Assembly: GCA_018873245.2 (NCBI GenBank)
Contig: JAEMBT020000009.1
Location: forward strand, 372,001-436,000
DNA length: 64,000 nucleotides
Reading direction: 5' to 3'
Source of the DNA: Archegozetes longisetosus
Lineage: Eukaryota; Arthropoda; Arachnida; Sarcoptiformes; Trhypochthoniidae
Positions 50,388 to 62,854 of the stretch are shown piece by piece. A model generated the notes under the pieces. The model had not been told where the DNA came from. It ran no database searches and saw only the letters and a list, made by a program, of their open reading frames with translations. Each line of letters begins with the position of its first letter. The stretch's first letter is position 1. The translations under genes were made by a program, and so were the position numbers.

Positions 50388-52014
50388 CATTTGAAGACAG
50401 CAAATGATAACATAATTACTGTCAATTCGGTATCACATCACTGACTAAATATGAGAAAATCTTAATACAGGAAAGAAGTCTAAATGTGTAAAAACTTATT
50501 TATCTTTCACTTGTATTTGTTGCTCATTTTGATATCACTTTTGGTGATACGATGTTATTCTTATAGTGAAAAAGATGCCTATTATGACCATATGATCTTT
50601 TTTGGTAAAGCTATTGATGATAGTCGGAAATTAAATACTCACTTGTAGTCACTCGACTGCTCACAGAAATGTCTTTTTTTTTCTATGAAAAAGTGTGTTC
50701 TATCGCTTTGACTTTGCTTCAGTTGAAACAACTATTGAGTTACGGTGTTCTCCAATATTCATTAATTAGACAAAACTTAAGAATATTTGTTAATTAGGCG
50801 AAACTTAATTACTACGTTGGTCAGTTGTATAATAGTTGACCGATTCACAGATTTGTTTTTTTTGTTTTTATTTGCTATTCAGGTCAGTATAGGATATAAA
50901 TACGTATAAGTAATAAATGAATGCAGTGATCCAAATCTTTCTCTTGTTCGCGATCATACAAAACGCCACTGACTTTCTCATAGCGTGAGTCAAGCTCTTG
51001 ATCGTCAAATCATATAAGGAATTAATCGGCTTAACATTCAGTTTACATTTAGTGTTAGTGTAATGTATGTGAAGTGACATTTCGGGGGCACAAATATGAG
51101 ACATCACATCATGTAAGCGGGTTGTAATTAAAAAAATGCGCTAAAATTGTTTAATACAAACATAATTATCTGTTATCGGTCTAAAACACTATTGATTTGA
51201 GAGCGATTTTTAATTAACTTTTGTACAGAACAATAGATTAATTTTATGCAACATTCGCTTAAAATAATGTTAAACCATTTATCCATTAATTTATTTTAAT
51301 TACGCTAATATTCACACCAATAATAAACAGTTGATGTTAGTGTTAGGTCGAAAATATTTTTTTCTCAATTAAATTTGTTCAGGAATATAATTTAATTTTC
51401 GATTCGTTCGAAACCTAAAGGTCTTAGGTTTAGGTTAATAGATATTGCATTTTATATGTTTGATGAGATTGCAAATTCATTACAAGTCATTCAAATTTAA
51501 TTTTTCCATCAACTGGATTACAAAATAACTCAAATTTATAATGAATTTGGTAATTTTCATTTTGTACGTGAAATTTAGCGCAAGGTAAGCTTTTACAGGA
51601 TTAAGAACGAATGGATTGGGCAAAACATTCCATTCATATTTTCTCAAAGACTAAACAACTTAATTCCCTTTAACTCAATCAATTCAATAAGTTGATGAGT
51701 GACTGAACATCGAAGGCTATGTCCTATTTTGAGAGCGATATTGTCATTAACTGGTTTATTACATTATCTGATATGTTCTATTACTTATCCTTAGCGAGGA
51801 ACTTTTGATAATCTAGTGACTATCACCTTATATTAGTCATCTTGATCAAAATTAAGTGGTTCAACTGCTTAGTTGGACTAAATTTCTCATAAATATTAGA
51901 AGAGCATCATTTTCAACGGAGATTTCATCTGAAAAATTCAATATTAAAGTTCAATTAAATAAATAATTGATTTATTAGCAATTTTCAAACAAATATCAAT
52001 AGTTCAAAGCAATG

Positions 52015-52125
52015 GTGCAATTTTTTGTACAGTTGCCAGACCTCCCAGACTGAGCGACAAAGTTACGAAATCAAACATTTTGCACCACCTCCTGGGCTGT
52101 GATGAGGTGTCACCTTATTTTCGTC
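52015..52125. repeat. Unclassified GC-richer block with imperfect inverted ends
   Basis: GGTGCAATTTTTTG near the left and ATTTTGCACC near 52077-52086 are partly inverse, and CCTCCCAGACTG is echoed by CCTCCTGGGCTG. This fits a degraded mobile fragment; there is no coding evidence. Confidence 0.3.
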
Positions 52126-54380
52126 ATTTTGAGAAAATCTTTCAAATATGCAAACAAAGTAACCAATTTCTAACTATTTATCGAATTTCTCTTGTAAAAT
52201 ATAGAAAGAAGTACTCAAACAGTGTCTGATCAAATATTTTCTTATAAAAAGTATCAACTTAAATCGAAATATCTCTTACCATTCGTTAGTGCTTAGGTAT
52301 TGTTTTTAAGATTTGCAGAAAGAATAGTCTGACTTAAGGAATGTTTTGTTTGCGGAATCTGATACTTTCTTGTAAAAATGAGTGCTCACCCCCCTATTTG
52401 ACACTTTTTCCACGGCCTTTAACTTAAGACGACTTGGCAGCCGTAGACTTTTGCTTAAGTAATGTATTTTACACTAACTTTGCGTACAGATCCATTGTTC
52501 GTTAGCACTGTGTTCCTATTGCCTATTCTTAGAATCAATTTAAACTTTGAAGCCATTCTATTCTGTTGCTAACTTGATTAGAAAATAACGCGATGTGGGC
52601 CGAATAAGATACGCGTTCAATCAAATTCTGTGAATATGTTTCAACTTTTAACAGAAAGGATGTGAGAATTGTTAGCAAATTCTTTTGTTTACAGCTGTGA
52701 GATAGAGTAGAAGTCAAATCGACTTAAACTTATTCTTAATTAAATTGAACTAATCAACACTTTTCTAATTATACTATTTTAGTATAATAAAAAAACAGAT
52801 CAGTCCTAAAACTTGTCGCTTGAGAATAATAAAGAATAAATGATTTCTTTAGATTGACTTTTGTAGTTTGCACCAGTTATAAAATACAATTTGATCCAAA
52901 CTGATTTAGTCCTCAAATTCTTAGTATTCATCAAAATGAATTATTAACAATTAGCCAATTGAATCTGTTTCTCTTTAATCTATGAAATCCTAATTAAGTC
53001 TCTTATTATAGTGAATGAATAGAATTGTGACCTGACTGAAAAGTACTAATCACATTATTAAAAGAAAAACATTTGCACATTCCAACATTCTCTATACAAT
53101 CAGATATACAAGTGTTTGTCATTTATTTTCATAAGTTATAACATTAAAACAAATAGTGATTACCTAATCATTACATACAAATGAGATCGGGTGAGAGACG
53201 TGAATATTGTTATCAAAACAGTTTTGTAAATGTTTTATATTGTAAATAATATTATGTTTAAAAATCAGATATAAGGGAATTTTGCGCCTGACTGTACTCA
53301 CTGTTGAAAGAATATAAACGAAAGTATTAAGACTGAAATCTTATTATTCGTGCAAATACTATGTTAATCTTATTTGTCTGATAACTAATTCATAAATATT
53401 TAATTTCGATTAAGAATAGAGTTTGTTCGCTGTAATACTTTAAGAAAAAAATGTTCACTATAGGATATTATTACCAACGCATTAATGACTTGAAAACTTC
53501 TAATTTATTTGCTAGAAAATTGAAATTTTAGCAATCATTCTCGTCAAAGGTTATAGGTTTTGATAAAAATAAGCTTATCAGAGTCTAATTTCTAATACCT
53601 TCAGTTGTGTTACATTATTTTAGAGAAAAACTTAGTCTAAATTTTCATTTACTTAAAAGATTATATTTCTCTAAAATTATGTTATTCTTTAATATTATGT
53701 TCTAAAACCTGGTGAAAAAGTTAACTTTGAATACAACAAATAGATTTGTCCTGTTACTAATCAACGAAGAGGGAGTAAACGAGAATATAGTTACTCTATT
53801 GTTACGTGGAATAACGCAGATTAAGTATAAAGTGATACAAAATAAGATTTTAAAAAAGAGGTCAAAACTTTGGTGCAAAAACAAGATTGAGCTTAGAATT
53901 GATTGCAAAAAATAAGATTATGAATATGTTCAGAAAAAAGTTATAAGTGATATATAGCGGCAAATTGAAATCTAGGCTCAAAGAAAAATATTAATTCTTA
54001 GTTTATTTTCATTCGCATGACTGTGTTTGTTATGTTCTCTTCTATTCTATTCTAAAGTATTTTTTTTATTAAACTTATAAATCCATAGTTGACATATTCA
54101 ACGACTACATATGACATTTGACGGCATTTTTCAGAATTGCACACAATTGGATACTACATTTTTAATGCGCTATTGATATGGAAGAGTGAAATAATTTCAA
54201 AGCTTTTAGTGCTTTTTTGGTCGTCGAAATCGTCAGTCATCACAGTAGTTCAGAGTAAAAGATGCATTTCTGACAAATTTTTCAGATCAAATTTTAATAT
54301 GAAGTTATTTAGATTATTTAACTGATACACATAGCTGTTCGTCGATATTTTATTCATGAATAAATGCATTAGTGCTCGGT

Positions 54381-54684
54381 AGGGTAACCATCCTTTACCA
54401 TACTAAAATCTGAACACAAGTTTCCAAAGTGGTATTATTACAAAAATTTTCACTAAAAGCATAATTCATTTGCGTGCAAACTGGTATATATATTGTTTAT
54501 TAGATTTTAGACTCACTAATTTTAGCAACTTATTAGTGGCTTACCTCTATTTTGTTGAAAGTATTCTTTTAATTGAGCAAATGGACACTTTTGCCTAGTT
54601 TAGAATTATTAGAAAAATGAAACTGTTAGATCTCTAACCAAAATTTGGTCACATCCAGTCAGAAACTAGACGGATGGTCACCCT
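54381..54684. mobile_element. Small TIR element (MITE-like)
   Basis: The left end AGGGTAACCATCC and right end GGATGGTCACCCT are reverse complements except for one base. The roughly 300-bp interval has no reading frame. The AGGGTGACCATCC-type end is reminiscent of hAT-like MITEs, but the flanks show no convincing 8-bp duplication, so the superfamily is uncertain. Confidence 0.55.
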
Positions 54685-57504
54685 AATGATTGAACTTATT
54701 TTGAGCATAATCAAATGTTATGCACGATTTTCATGTGAATAAGTTTAAATAAGACTTTTCTAAAGCAAATTTTCCTACCCTGATGTTATTTTACGAAATT
54801 ACTAACTCGAAGTGAAAAAGTACATCTTAGGATCAATAGTTTGCACAATTTTGACTTCGAAGTAAATTTATTTTTATAAATGCATTTCAATTTAGAGTAG
54901 AGTCTTGTTTGGCTCAACATTCATTGCGAAGATACCGATTTAGGTAAAAACTTGACTCGTTCATAACTCTATTTTAAACAATTTTTAATTTATAAATAAA
55001 TATTAATATATATTTATTAAGTGACACAGAATTTTATATAAGTGTCACATCTTATGTGACGCTTCGAGAGAGTTTTGGCTACTATGCAGTATAGAACTAT
55101 TTACTTCTTTAACATAATGAGACAATAGTTCGTAACAAAAAAACAAACCAATATTGAAATACTTACAATAGAGCTTTGAACTACTAAATCGTTATTTACA
55201 TACGCTAATTTCACTAAAATTATGTTTCTATTGATCAACTTATCCTCAATTTACATTTGTGATGAATAATTTTTGCTACAATTTTCAATATTTTTCTTAC
55301 AAACCTTTAGAGAATTGCGACGTTATATAAAACTTATTGCAATTTAGTTGAAAAATTCGAGTCAATCATTTTAAAGCACCGAAATTTGAGCAAGTCTAGA
55401 CTTGAATCAAAACATTCAAACTTTGTTAGTATCCGTTTTTTATCTTAATTGCCTTATGGGTTATACTTACATAAATATGAAGAATTCTCATGTTATGAAT
55501 CTAATAGATTGAAGTGGAAAAAAATTGAATTTTCCTACACGTCAGCTTTTTATGTAAGGATTTTGGCGTTTCGCAATTTTTGACTTGTTCGTTTGCATAT
55601 TTTTGCTAAACTTTTATTACATGATCAATAAGAGGAAGAGAAAACGTGATCACGTTATGTTTTAGATGAAAAATCAAACCAACCAATATCAATATATTCA
55701 TAGTATATCGTAGGGAATTTGAGGCGTAGTTTATTAGGTGTATTAAAATACAAATTCTATACACGACCATTTCTAGTCATACATCCATTTGGAATAAGTT
55801 TTGATAATTTTAAGATAAGTAACTGTACAAAGAAAATGAAAAAATCCTTTCTTTTCATAGAATTCTAGTTGAATAATGTACATATTAATAGATATTGAAT
55901 TATTTATTCATCATTCATTTGGCCGCCAATTGTGTATAAGATTGGGGAAAAATCATACAAAGACTATACAAAGAAGCTCATAACATTTTAAGATAATTAA
56001 TCTCGTATTCGAGACTACATCAAAAATAAGTTAAAATTGAACCTTTAACAGCAAGATGAACCTCTACTCTACTTTCAAATATGAAAAGGGCTTCTTAATA
56101 TTGATAAACCCAAACCAAAACTTGATATTCAGCATTAAGTTTTAGTCATCTAGCTTCATTGATTAATCGAACATCTTTTAATCTGAGCCTTACTTTTGTG
56201 ACTAAAACGTCAAAACGTATACATCAAGATATACATTCATATAAATTTTGATTCAGTTAATATTTGAACTTTTAACTATAAGACTTTAATAAGTCTTATC
56301 TCGAAAAGTTTTAATCGTATAAAAACAAAAATAATTTAACTTATGAATGATTTACATACTATATCAATGATTATTAGTGCAGGATTTCATTCATGTCGAA
56401 CTCTACTGAAATCAAGCTAAAAGTTTGCTAAAGATATAATAAGATGGATTAGTTCTAAACTCTTAATAATCTCATCCCTTTTTCAATTTAAAAGCAGTCT
56501 TCAATACTTATACCAATAATCTTAAACTTAAGGCTCAGATTCAAAAAATATTGAGTGACTAAAGCGCTAAATATGATATATAGATATTGGTACTTAATAA
56601 GCCCTTTTGACACTTGGAGATAGGGGAGAGGCTCCCCTTGCAGTTAAAGCTTCAAATGGTCGTTTTATAATTTTATTATAATGCAATCAATCATTTGATT
56701 ATTCAACAATTTTATTTATGAAAGTAGAAGTTCTGTGTGCACGAAACGATTGTTTTGAGATATACAAATTTCGATTACAAATTTGGGTTCTTTGTTCAAG
56801 ATCACGTAAAAACCAATTAAAAGCTCAAACGACTCGTCAACTCATTATATGAGATGAATCAAATCCGAACATGAGATCTATTTTGTTAACTATTATTGTT
56901 TACTCTGTATAGCCCTTATATATGATTGTAACCCGGTTGGAACAACATTGAGCGCAAGGCTTTATCAGACAAAACTTGAAAACTGAATAAGTCGAATAAC
57001 TTCTGTTCAGTCATCAAGTCAATAAAATTAGTCCAATTTATTAGTTAATTTCACAAGATGTAGAAATTTTGATGAAATGATTATACATTGTTTAGAGAGA
57101 ATACAAGTGAACATTGCTTTGACTAACCAAAGCAACACTAAAGGAGGAGTAGTAGCAAAGGTTAATTCAAACAATTTCCAACTGTTCGTTAAGACAGTTC
57201 GGCATCTCTTGAGAAAAAGTAAAAATTACTAAAAAGTTTTCACTTGTAGTCGAATGGTTGCAGATGACGAAAGAAGATCTAAACTTACCTCAATTCAAAT
57301 TTAAGTCAGACATTATATCTAATCTAAACAAAAAATTGATTATATTTTTGAGTAAAGCTTTTCTTTATTCTTGATATTTTCTCGTCTCATTCAGTTAAAT
57401 ATACAAACTTGAAAAGTATAAATTATATTATTCATTCTAGTTTAGGGACACATCTCTATTACTAATGAACAAACTAAGAAAAAACCAATTTTGTATTTCT
57501 CCTC

Positions 57505-57510
57505 TTTATT
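57505..57510 (-). terminator. Poly(A) signal of the RFamide precursor gene
   Basis: AATAAA on the minus strand about 65 bp beyond the stop codon at 57574. Confidence 0.5.
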
Positions 57511-57573
57511 AGTGAAACTTCACTTTTCTAGGATAGATCAAATTTAGTTTATTAGTTTAACTTCAATTCTACT

Positions 57574-57971
57574 CTACATAAGATCATCTTTGTGATTCTC
57601 TAGATTCTTAGGGTTTGTTGGATATTGTGGTAATAATGCACACCAAACTATTTTGACAAAATCATTTCCAGACGTGAAACACATCGGGAAACCAGATCTC
57701 ATTCCATAGCTCACTAAAATAATACAAAACTGATTATCAGTTTTATACTTACAACAATCACTATAAAAGTTTTGACTATAAATTATTTTTGAAAATCATT
57801 CGAAAACAAAATTAAGTCATTCATACCATTAGGTTTCGAGATAAATCTCTTTCCAAATCTTGGAGGGGTCCTTAAAGTGGCAGAATCATCAGCATCCAAG
57901 TGATCCGACATCAGCACCAATATTAAAACTATTGTAACAACACTGTTTTTGCTACTAATTATTGCCACCAT
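57574..57971 (-). CDS. RFamide-type neuropeptide precursor
   Basis: Exons 57827-57971 and 57574-57713 (minus), joined in phase 1 over a 113-bp intron: 94 aa. An N-terminal signal peptide (core VVTIVLILVLM) ends near HLDA. A single amidated peptide follows: DDSATLRTPPRFG-KR, where Gly is the amide donor and KR the cleavage site, predicting ...TPPRF-amide. The C-terminal part has just two cysteines (PMCFTSGNDFVKIVWCALLP, 12 residues apart). One peptide directly after the signal, then a two-cysteine tail, is the layout of RYamide/luqin-type and SIFamide-type precursors, but the peptide is not a canonical RYamide (no RY-amide) and the Cys spacing differs from the 10 residues usual in luqin precursors, so I leave it unnamed. 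An acceptor (CATTTAG) at 57982 suggests a non-coding 5' exon; upstream in-frame codons to 58028 are therefore not used. Confidence 0.83.
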
Positions 57972-59105
57972 AATGACTACTCTAAATGATTCTAAAACTT
58001 TTGTTCTACTTCGAAAATCGTAAAACACTATTATATTTTCAACTTTTTATTAAACTATGTCTGTCGAACTCTGAAAAATATGAATCTTGCTGAATGATAT
58101 AAATTCAGGAATAGTTATGACCGTTTTTTAAACAAGTAGTCCAACTTTGATGAGTACGAGTGTGGCGTTCACATTTTTGAAACTTTAATTTTCTTTTCAT
58201 ATTCAAAGCTTTCATTTTGTGTTTAAACTTGACAAACTGAATGGTTCCGCTACTTATCTTTTCAATTACTAGGATTTTCAAATACTTTAAAAAAGGAGAC
58301 AATAATTCGTAAGCTTGGCTCGCGAGAGACGCCTATTTCTTGATAAAATTCTTGTGGTACTGTCGTTCCATTGCTTTCATCAATAGATTCTAAATTTATT
58401 TCTATTTTCGTCATTCATTTTTACCTGCGATTGCTTTTATTGATTTCGTAACTTTTATCTTTGGTCCAAATCAATTTCAATACTGCTTTAATGACAATTC
58501 TTTCCACTGTTGTGTGGGAATTCAATATCTCACAGAAAATACTTATAGGTTATGACGATTTGATTTCTAATTCTAGACTAATGAATAAAACAGGATACAA
58601 TCAAACTTGTAAACACAGTTATAAGTCTTATATGTATTGGTTTCTGAGGATTACAATTCTTTCCAGAATAATGAGAGATTAATCAGTATTTGAAAAAGTA
58701 ATCTAGAATTATTTTAAAAACATAATCTTGAAATCCTTTGTCAACGAGTTAAAGAATATTATAATAAATATGACATTATTATAATTGTTTGTTTGTTACG
58801 AAACACTCAAACTTTAAGGCATTTCCTAAGTTGACTTTTAAGTTAAAAGTTTTATAATTTATTAGGATATAGATAAACAGATAACAGAGTGCACGATTTA
58901 TTGATTATTTTTTGCTTTGAGTAAGCTAAAAATGAGTCAAATGTTTCAGTTGAACGGTAAACAAATTCATAAGATTTACTCCTACATCACGTAACAAATT
59001 TTTGGCAGCAAAAATTAGTGAGAACTGAGAGCTTTCCTCAAGAGAGAAAAAATGAGAAAATCTTCAATTTTTTATAAGTTTGACTTTTAAATATATCTCT
59101 GTACT

Positions 59106-59140
59106 CATTTGACGATTCATTTGACGATTCATTTGACATT
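59106..59140. repeat. 12-bp short tandem repeat
   Basis: CATTTGACGATT is present twice in tandem and starts a third time. Confidence 0.85.
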
Positions 59141-59260
59141 CAATTAATATTAAAGTAAGATGCTAAAAAATTATTTTAAAACTGTATTCATAGCAACTAA
59201 ACTTTTAAACTAAACTCAAAATCTCAAATGAGAAAACTTTAAAAGTCTTATTTTACAGCA

Positions 59261-59343
59261 GAAGTTTTCAAACTGACTTTTGCGACCCTCCACTGGACCG
59301 CGAAGAGGCCTCGGGTGGGTCACGAAGTAGTTGAAGAACAGAA
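59261..59343. mobile_element. Short palindromic hAT-like remnant
   Basis: GTTTTCAAACTGACTTTTGC (59264-59283) and the following CGACCCTCC resemble the GTTCTCAAAC...GCGACCC ends of hAT-derived elements. The right side (GGGTGGGTCACGAAGTAGTT then GAAGAAC) is its imperfect reverse complement. The whole is about 80 bp and strikingly G+C-rich for the window. It has no coding capacity. Confidence 0.5.
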
Positions 59344-61115
59344 TGAGAACTGGCCTTAAAACTATTTTGATTTGTTGAAAGAGAAAAATAATACTTAGGC
59401 ACAATTGAGAGGCAGTGTAATTGTAATGCAAGCGTTTTAGAACCCAAAAATCTATAACTTTTGTATTACTGCAGAACTGCTTACTCTCTCATTAAATTAT
59501 ATTCAAATACTGTAATGATAGTGACTGAAATCTGAACAAATTTTGAAATTAATTCAAATTTCTCCTTTTTTCACTTAATACAAATACAAACAAGAAGAAA
59601 GTTTGAAATAAATATTAATATTTTGACAAAATTAAATTAATATAAAGGTGAGTTCTTTTATTTTACTTTCAAAGCTATGCTTTTTTAACACAAAAGTATT
59701 TTTATGTATTTATAGGTTATATCTTAATGTCTGACTTAATTTAACTATTAAGTCGCGATCAATTGAAGTTAGTTTAATGTGATCGTGTTGAATCAAATAG
59801 ACGAATATTTAGTGAAATCAAGTAATGAGTCTCATAATGAGGAATCAGTTAAACCAAAATCTAATGAATCAAATATAAAAATCGCAAAAATCCTAGAATT
59901 GTTTGGATTTGTGAATGAAAACAGGTTCATCCTTGTCATTAAATTTGCTTTATATTTTACTGGGTCGTAACTTATCTCTTAAGACAAAAATAGTTCGTAA
60001 GGAATAAAAGCTTTGAAATCACTATTTCACAATATATTAGTATAGAGTTGGCTAGCAAAAATGTCAACAAATTTTTTTAAAGAATTACTACCAAAAAATA
60101 TTCAAATATTAACTCAAAAAGTCGGTACCACTTTGCACTTTTTTATGCAGTCAAATCGAAATTATAAAAGCAAATTTTTAACTAAAAAACTTCAGTTATT
60201 CCTCTAGCTTTTTTAAGTATTTAAATTTATTTAAATTTATTTAAATTAAATTGAAAAAACTAATTCAGCACAAATATTATCAGGTTGGATATTTGTTTTA
60301 ATTAAATGTTCATACTGTGTGTTTGAAGCTATAAAAGGCTCAACAATTTGCGATTAGTTAATTTATAAGCTTCAATTCAATTAAATATCCATTTGATCGA
60401 TCAAAATTATACGAGAAATCAAACTGAAATTTTTCAGCTACCAAATCTGAAAATATTGCTCGTTTTGAAGTTTAGGCCAATTAATGACCTCTTTAATGCT
60501 CTACATACTAACTTTATAGTTTTCATTTTCTTTATTAACTGAAAGACTCTCGAGAAATCATAAGTAACTATAAATCACTGTAAAATACAAAATGAAATTC
60601 ACAAAAATACTTTGATCTTTGCGTCATCAGAGTTTTTCAAACTTTGCGCCAAAGTCTGATGAGATTAATAAAAGATTTTAAAAATCGGATGATGCTCCAG
60701 TGATCTATTTTAATATAATTAACGTAATTGTGCCGGACATTAAACTGTCATTTCAATACATAAATATCGCACTAAGTATAGATTAATTAAATCTAATCAA
60801 TATTCAATTTGTTGAAACTGAGTTTTGTTTATTTCTTTAAATATGAAATTTGAAATAAAAATTAAAATCGATTGAGTTTATAAAAAGGAGTACTGAGCTA
60901 AAGAAAACATTCAATTTTAAGTCCAATCGATTTTTTGATATCAAATTCCAAAGTTAGGGTCACTTCAAAGTAGAGCGTTATTTATGTACATATATTCATT
61001 AATAATATTTGTCTTGTTGTCAATGCATTTCAAAAGTCAAAACAAAAACAACTATTAGTTAAGTCAAAAAACGCAAATACTCATTAAAATAAGAATAAAA
61101 TAATAAATTGAAAAA

Positions 61116-62854
61116 ATGTCTGAAGTGAATGGCATAAACGACTCAAATCTTCCTCAATATGTCGAATGTTTTGAAGAGCCCAATGATAAATATAAGGATT
61201 TGGTCGACAAGATACCAATCATTACCTTATTGTCAGCAACAGATTCAACAAATAAAATGAATTCAACCGAATTACGTCTCAGGCGTTGGTTTAAGTGCAC
61301 CAAATTTGATGAAAAATGTTTTGCCACAAGAAATACATGCCAACAGTTTTTGTCTCATCTGACGGATAAACACTTCGGTCAACAACTCTTTTGTCTCTAT
61401 TGTCATAACATTAAGGATGAGAATAAGCAATTTTATAAACACGAAGATTTGGTATTAGATTATAATTTTTTCTACTTTTAATCATATTTAAGAAAAAAGA
61501 AGTGATTTTGATCTGATTTTTCAATTTGCCCTCTTTAAAGTGTTCAAAAACCTTATTTCTCTTAGGTTTTTGTGCTTTTTTCACATTAATCTTCCTTTAT
61601 TTTAAAGGAGCTTTAAACTTATAAAAGGGCCAAAGCTTCGAAAAATAAGTCTGAGTATAAATATTTTCAAATTAAAGTATAGTTAACTTTCTGATTAGAT
61701 TTGCAATTAATTCCTATTACTGTTATGGGAAATAGTTTTAAGGAAACGATATAATTACTAATAATTGAATATTTGATATGATAAACAGGTAGATCACATC
61801 CGTTTGTGTCATTCATACCGACAATTTCAATGCAATCTCTGTCTGTATCGATCAATAAGTATCGATCACCTAATAATACATCAGTCGAGCGTTCATTCAC
61901 GTAATTTTGACGCGACTGTCAATAAGACAACTGATAATAATAATAGTCTGAAACAGTGCAAAATCATAGAATGCACTCCATTGGTAGAAACTCCAAAACC
62001 TGATACCAACTATTACTTTGAAAATTTTAAACATAAGCAAATCAATGAAGAGTTGAATACAAATCAATGCGTTTATTGCAATTATTTGGACACAAACAAA
62101 GATGAATTGTACGCACACTGTGTAGCCGCACATCCAGACTATCCGATACTCATATACGCTGGTATTAGTACCAGAGACGAAGATAACGACAACAAAGATA
62201 TCACCGATAGCACAGAACCCATAAGAAAAACAAGGAAACGACCTGCAGATGGTATGAGTTTTGCATTATCTTTAGTTTGAACCATTTTCTAATTGAATAA
62301 TTAGCATAAATACAATAGCAATCATTATTGATAACACTTTTCACCCGTATTTAACAGATTTAAGTGAAATAAACTTTAAAGTCTATTGTTATAAGTTTGT
62401 TAATAGCTTTGATTAATTCTTAATTTAGTTTTACACAAGTTATTAGTGATATCTTCCGAATTCAAAATAATTGATATCTTGCTTAACTCGTAAGATTTTT
62501 GAAATGAACTAAAATCTAAAATTGTTTTTTTAAATCACAGAATCAATAAAAGAAACAGATGTGACTACAAATGGTGTTATCGATACCTATGAATTCGATA
62601 TTTGGACTGAATCGGAAGATGAAGACATTGCCAGTATGTTAACGGATGACGATTTCTCTTCGGACGGTGAACCACATCTTAAAAGAAGAAGACCTGAAGA
62701 GTCTACTGCTGATTCAGACGAGCAGATTGCGGGCTCGAGTCAAATAAACAAAGAGAACAGTCTTCTTCAATTAAATCATACACAATTTTGTGTCGCTGTT
62801 TGTGTCTCGGCATTATTTGCAATCGGTTTATCAGTTATTTTGCTCTCACGCTAA
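61116..62854 (+). CDS. C2H2-like zinc-finger protein with C-terminal tail anchor
   Basis: Exons 61116-61451, 61789-62251 and 62541-62854, phases 0 and 1, give 370 aa. Four Cys2His2-like units are visible: C61/C68-H81/H86 (non-standard 6-residue Cys gap), C93/C96-H115/H120, C127/C130-H143/H148 and C206/C209-H222/H227; finger 2 is split by intron 1. After the fingers come basic clusters (RKTRKRP, KRRRP) within an acidic, Ser-rich region (WTESEDEDIASMLTDDDFSS). The last 21 residues before the final Arg (FCVAVCVSALFAIGLSVILL and S) form one hydrophobic segment at the very C terminus, the pattern of a tail-anchored membrane protein. Fingers suggest nucleic-acid or protein binding; the tail suggests anchoring to ER or nuclear envelope, with possible proteolytic release. 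The family is not recognised. Confidence 0.82.

Larger units (their letters stand above)
45791..57504. other. Intergenic gene desert of about 12 kb
   Basis: AT-rich on both strands. The only structured items I can support are the (GA)n tract at 50352-50383, a GC-richer block at about 52015-52125 and the TIR element at 54381-54684. Open frames of 60-80 codons (for example 50868-51107, 52535-52717, 53702-53915 and 54137-54325) lack splice sites, homology or coding composition. It may hold regulatory DNA or far upstream exons of the neighbouring neuropeptide genes. Confidence 0.5.
57982..61115. other. Intergenic region
   Basis: AT-rich. Contains a 12-bp tandem repeat (CATTTGACGATT, about 59106-59140), a hAT-like palindromic fragment (59261-59343) and an AT-rich 10-bp repeat near 60220-60250. 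An exon-like plus-strand frame at 59779-59970 is not supported. Confidence 0.45.

Noticed and set aside
50868..51107. 79-codon minus-strand frame in the desert
   Set aside because: Begins at a non-ATG codon, no signal peptide or domain, no splice partners.
53702..53915. Two overlapping opposite-strand frames of about 67 codons
   Set aside because: Mutual shadows with low-complexity AT-rich codons and no supporting features.
59779..59970. Exon-like plus-strand frame rich in Ser/Asn/Lys with a possible donor
   Set aside because: No ATG in frame, no matching upstream or downstream exon, no recognisable family; kept only as a weak possibility.
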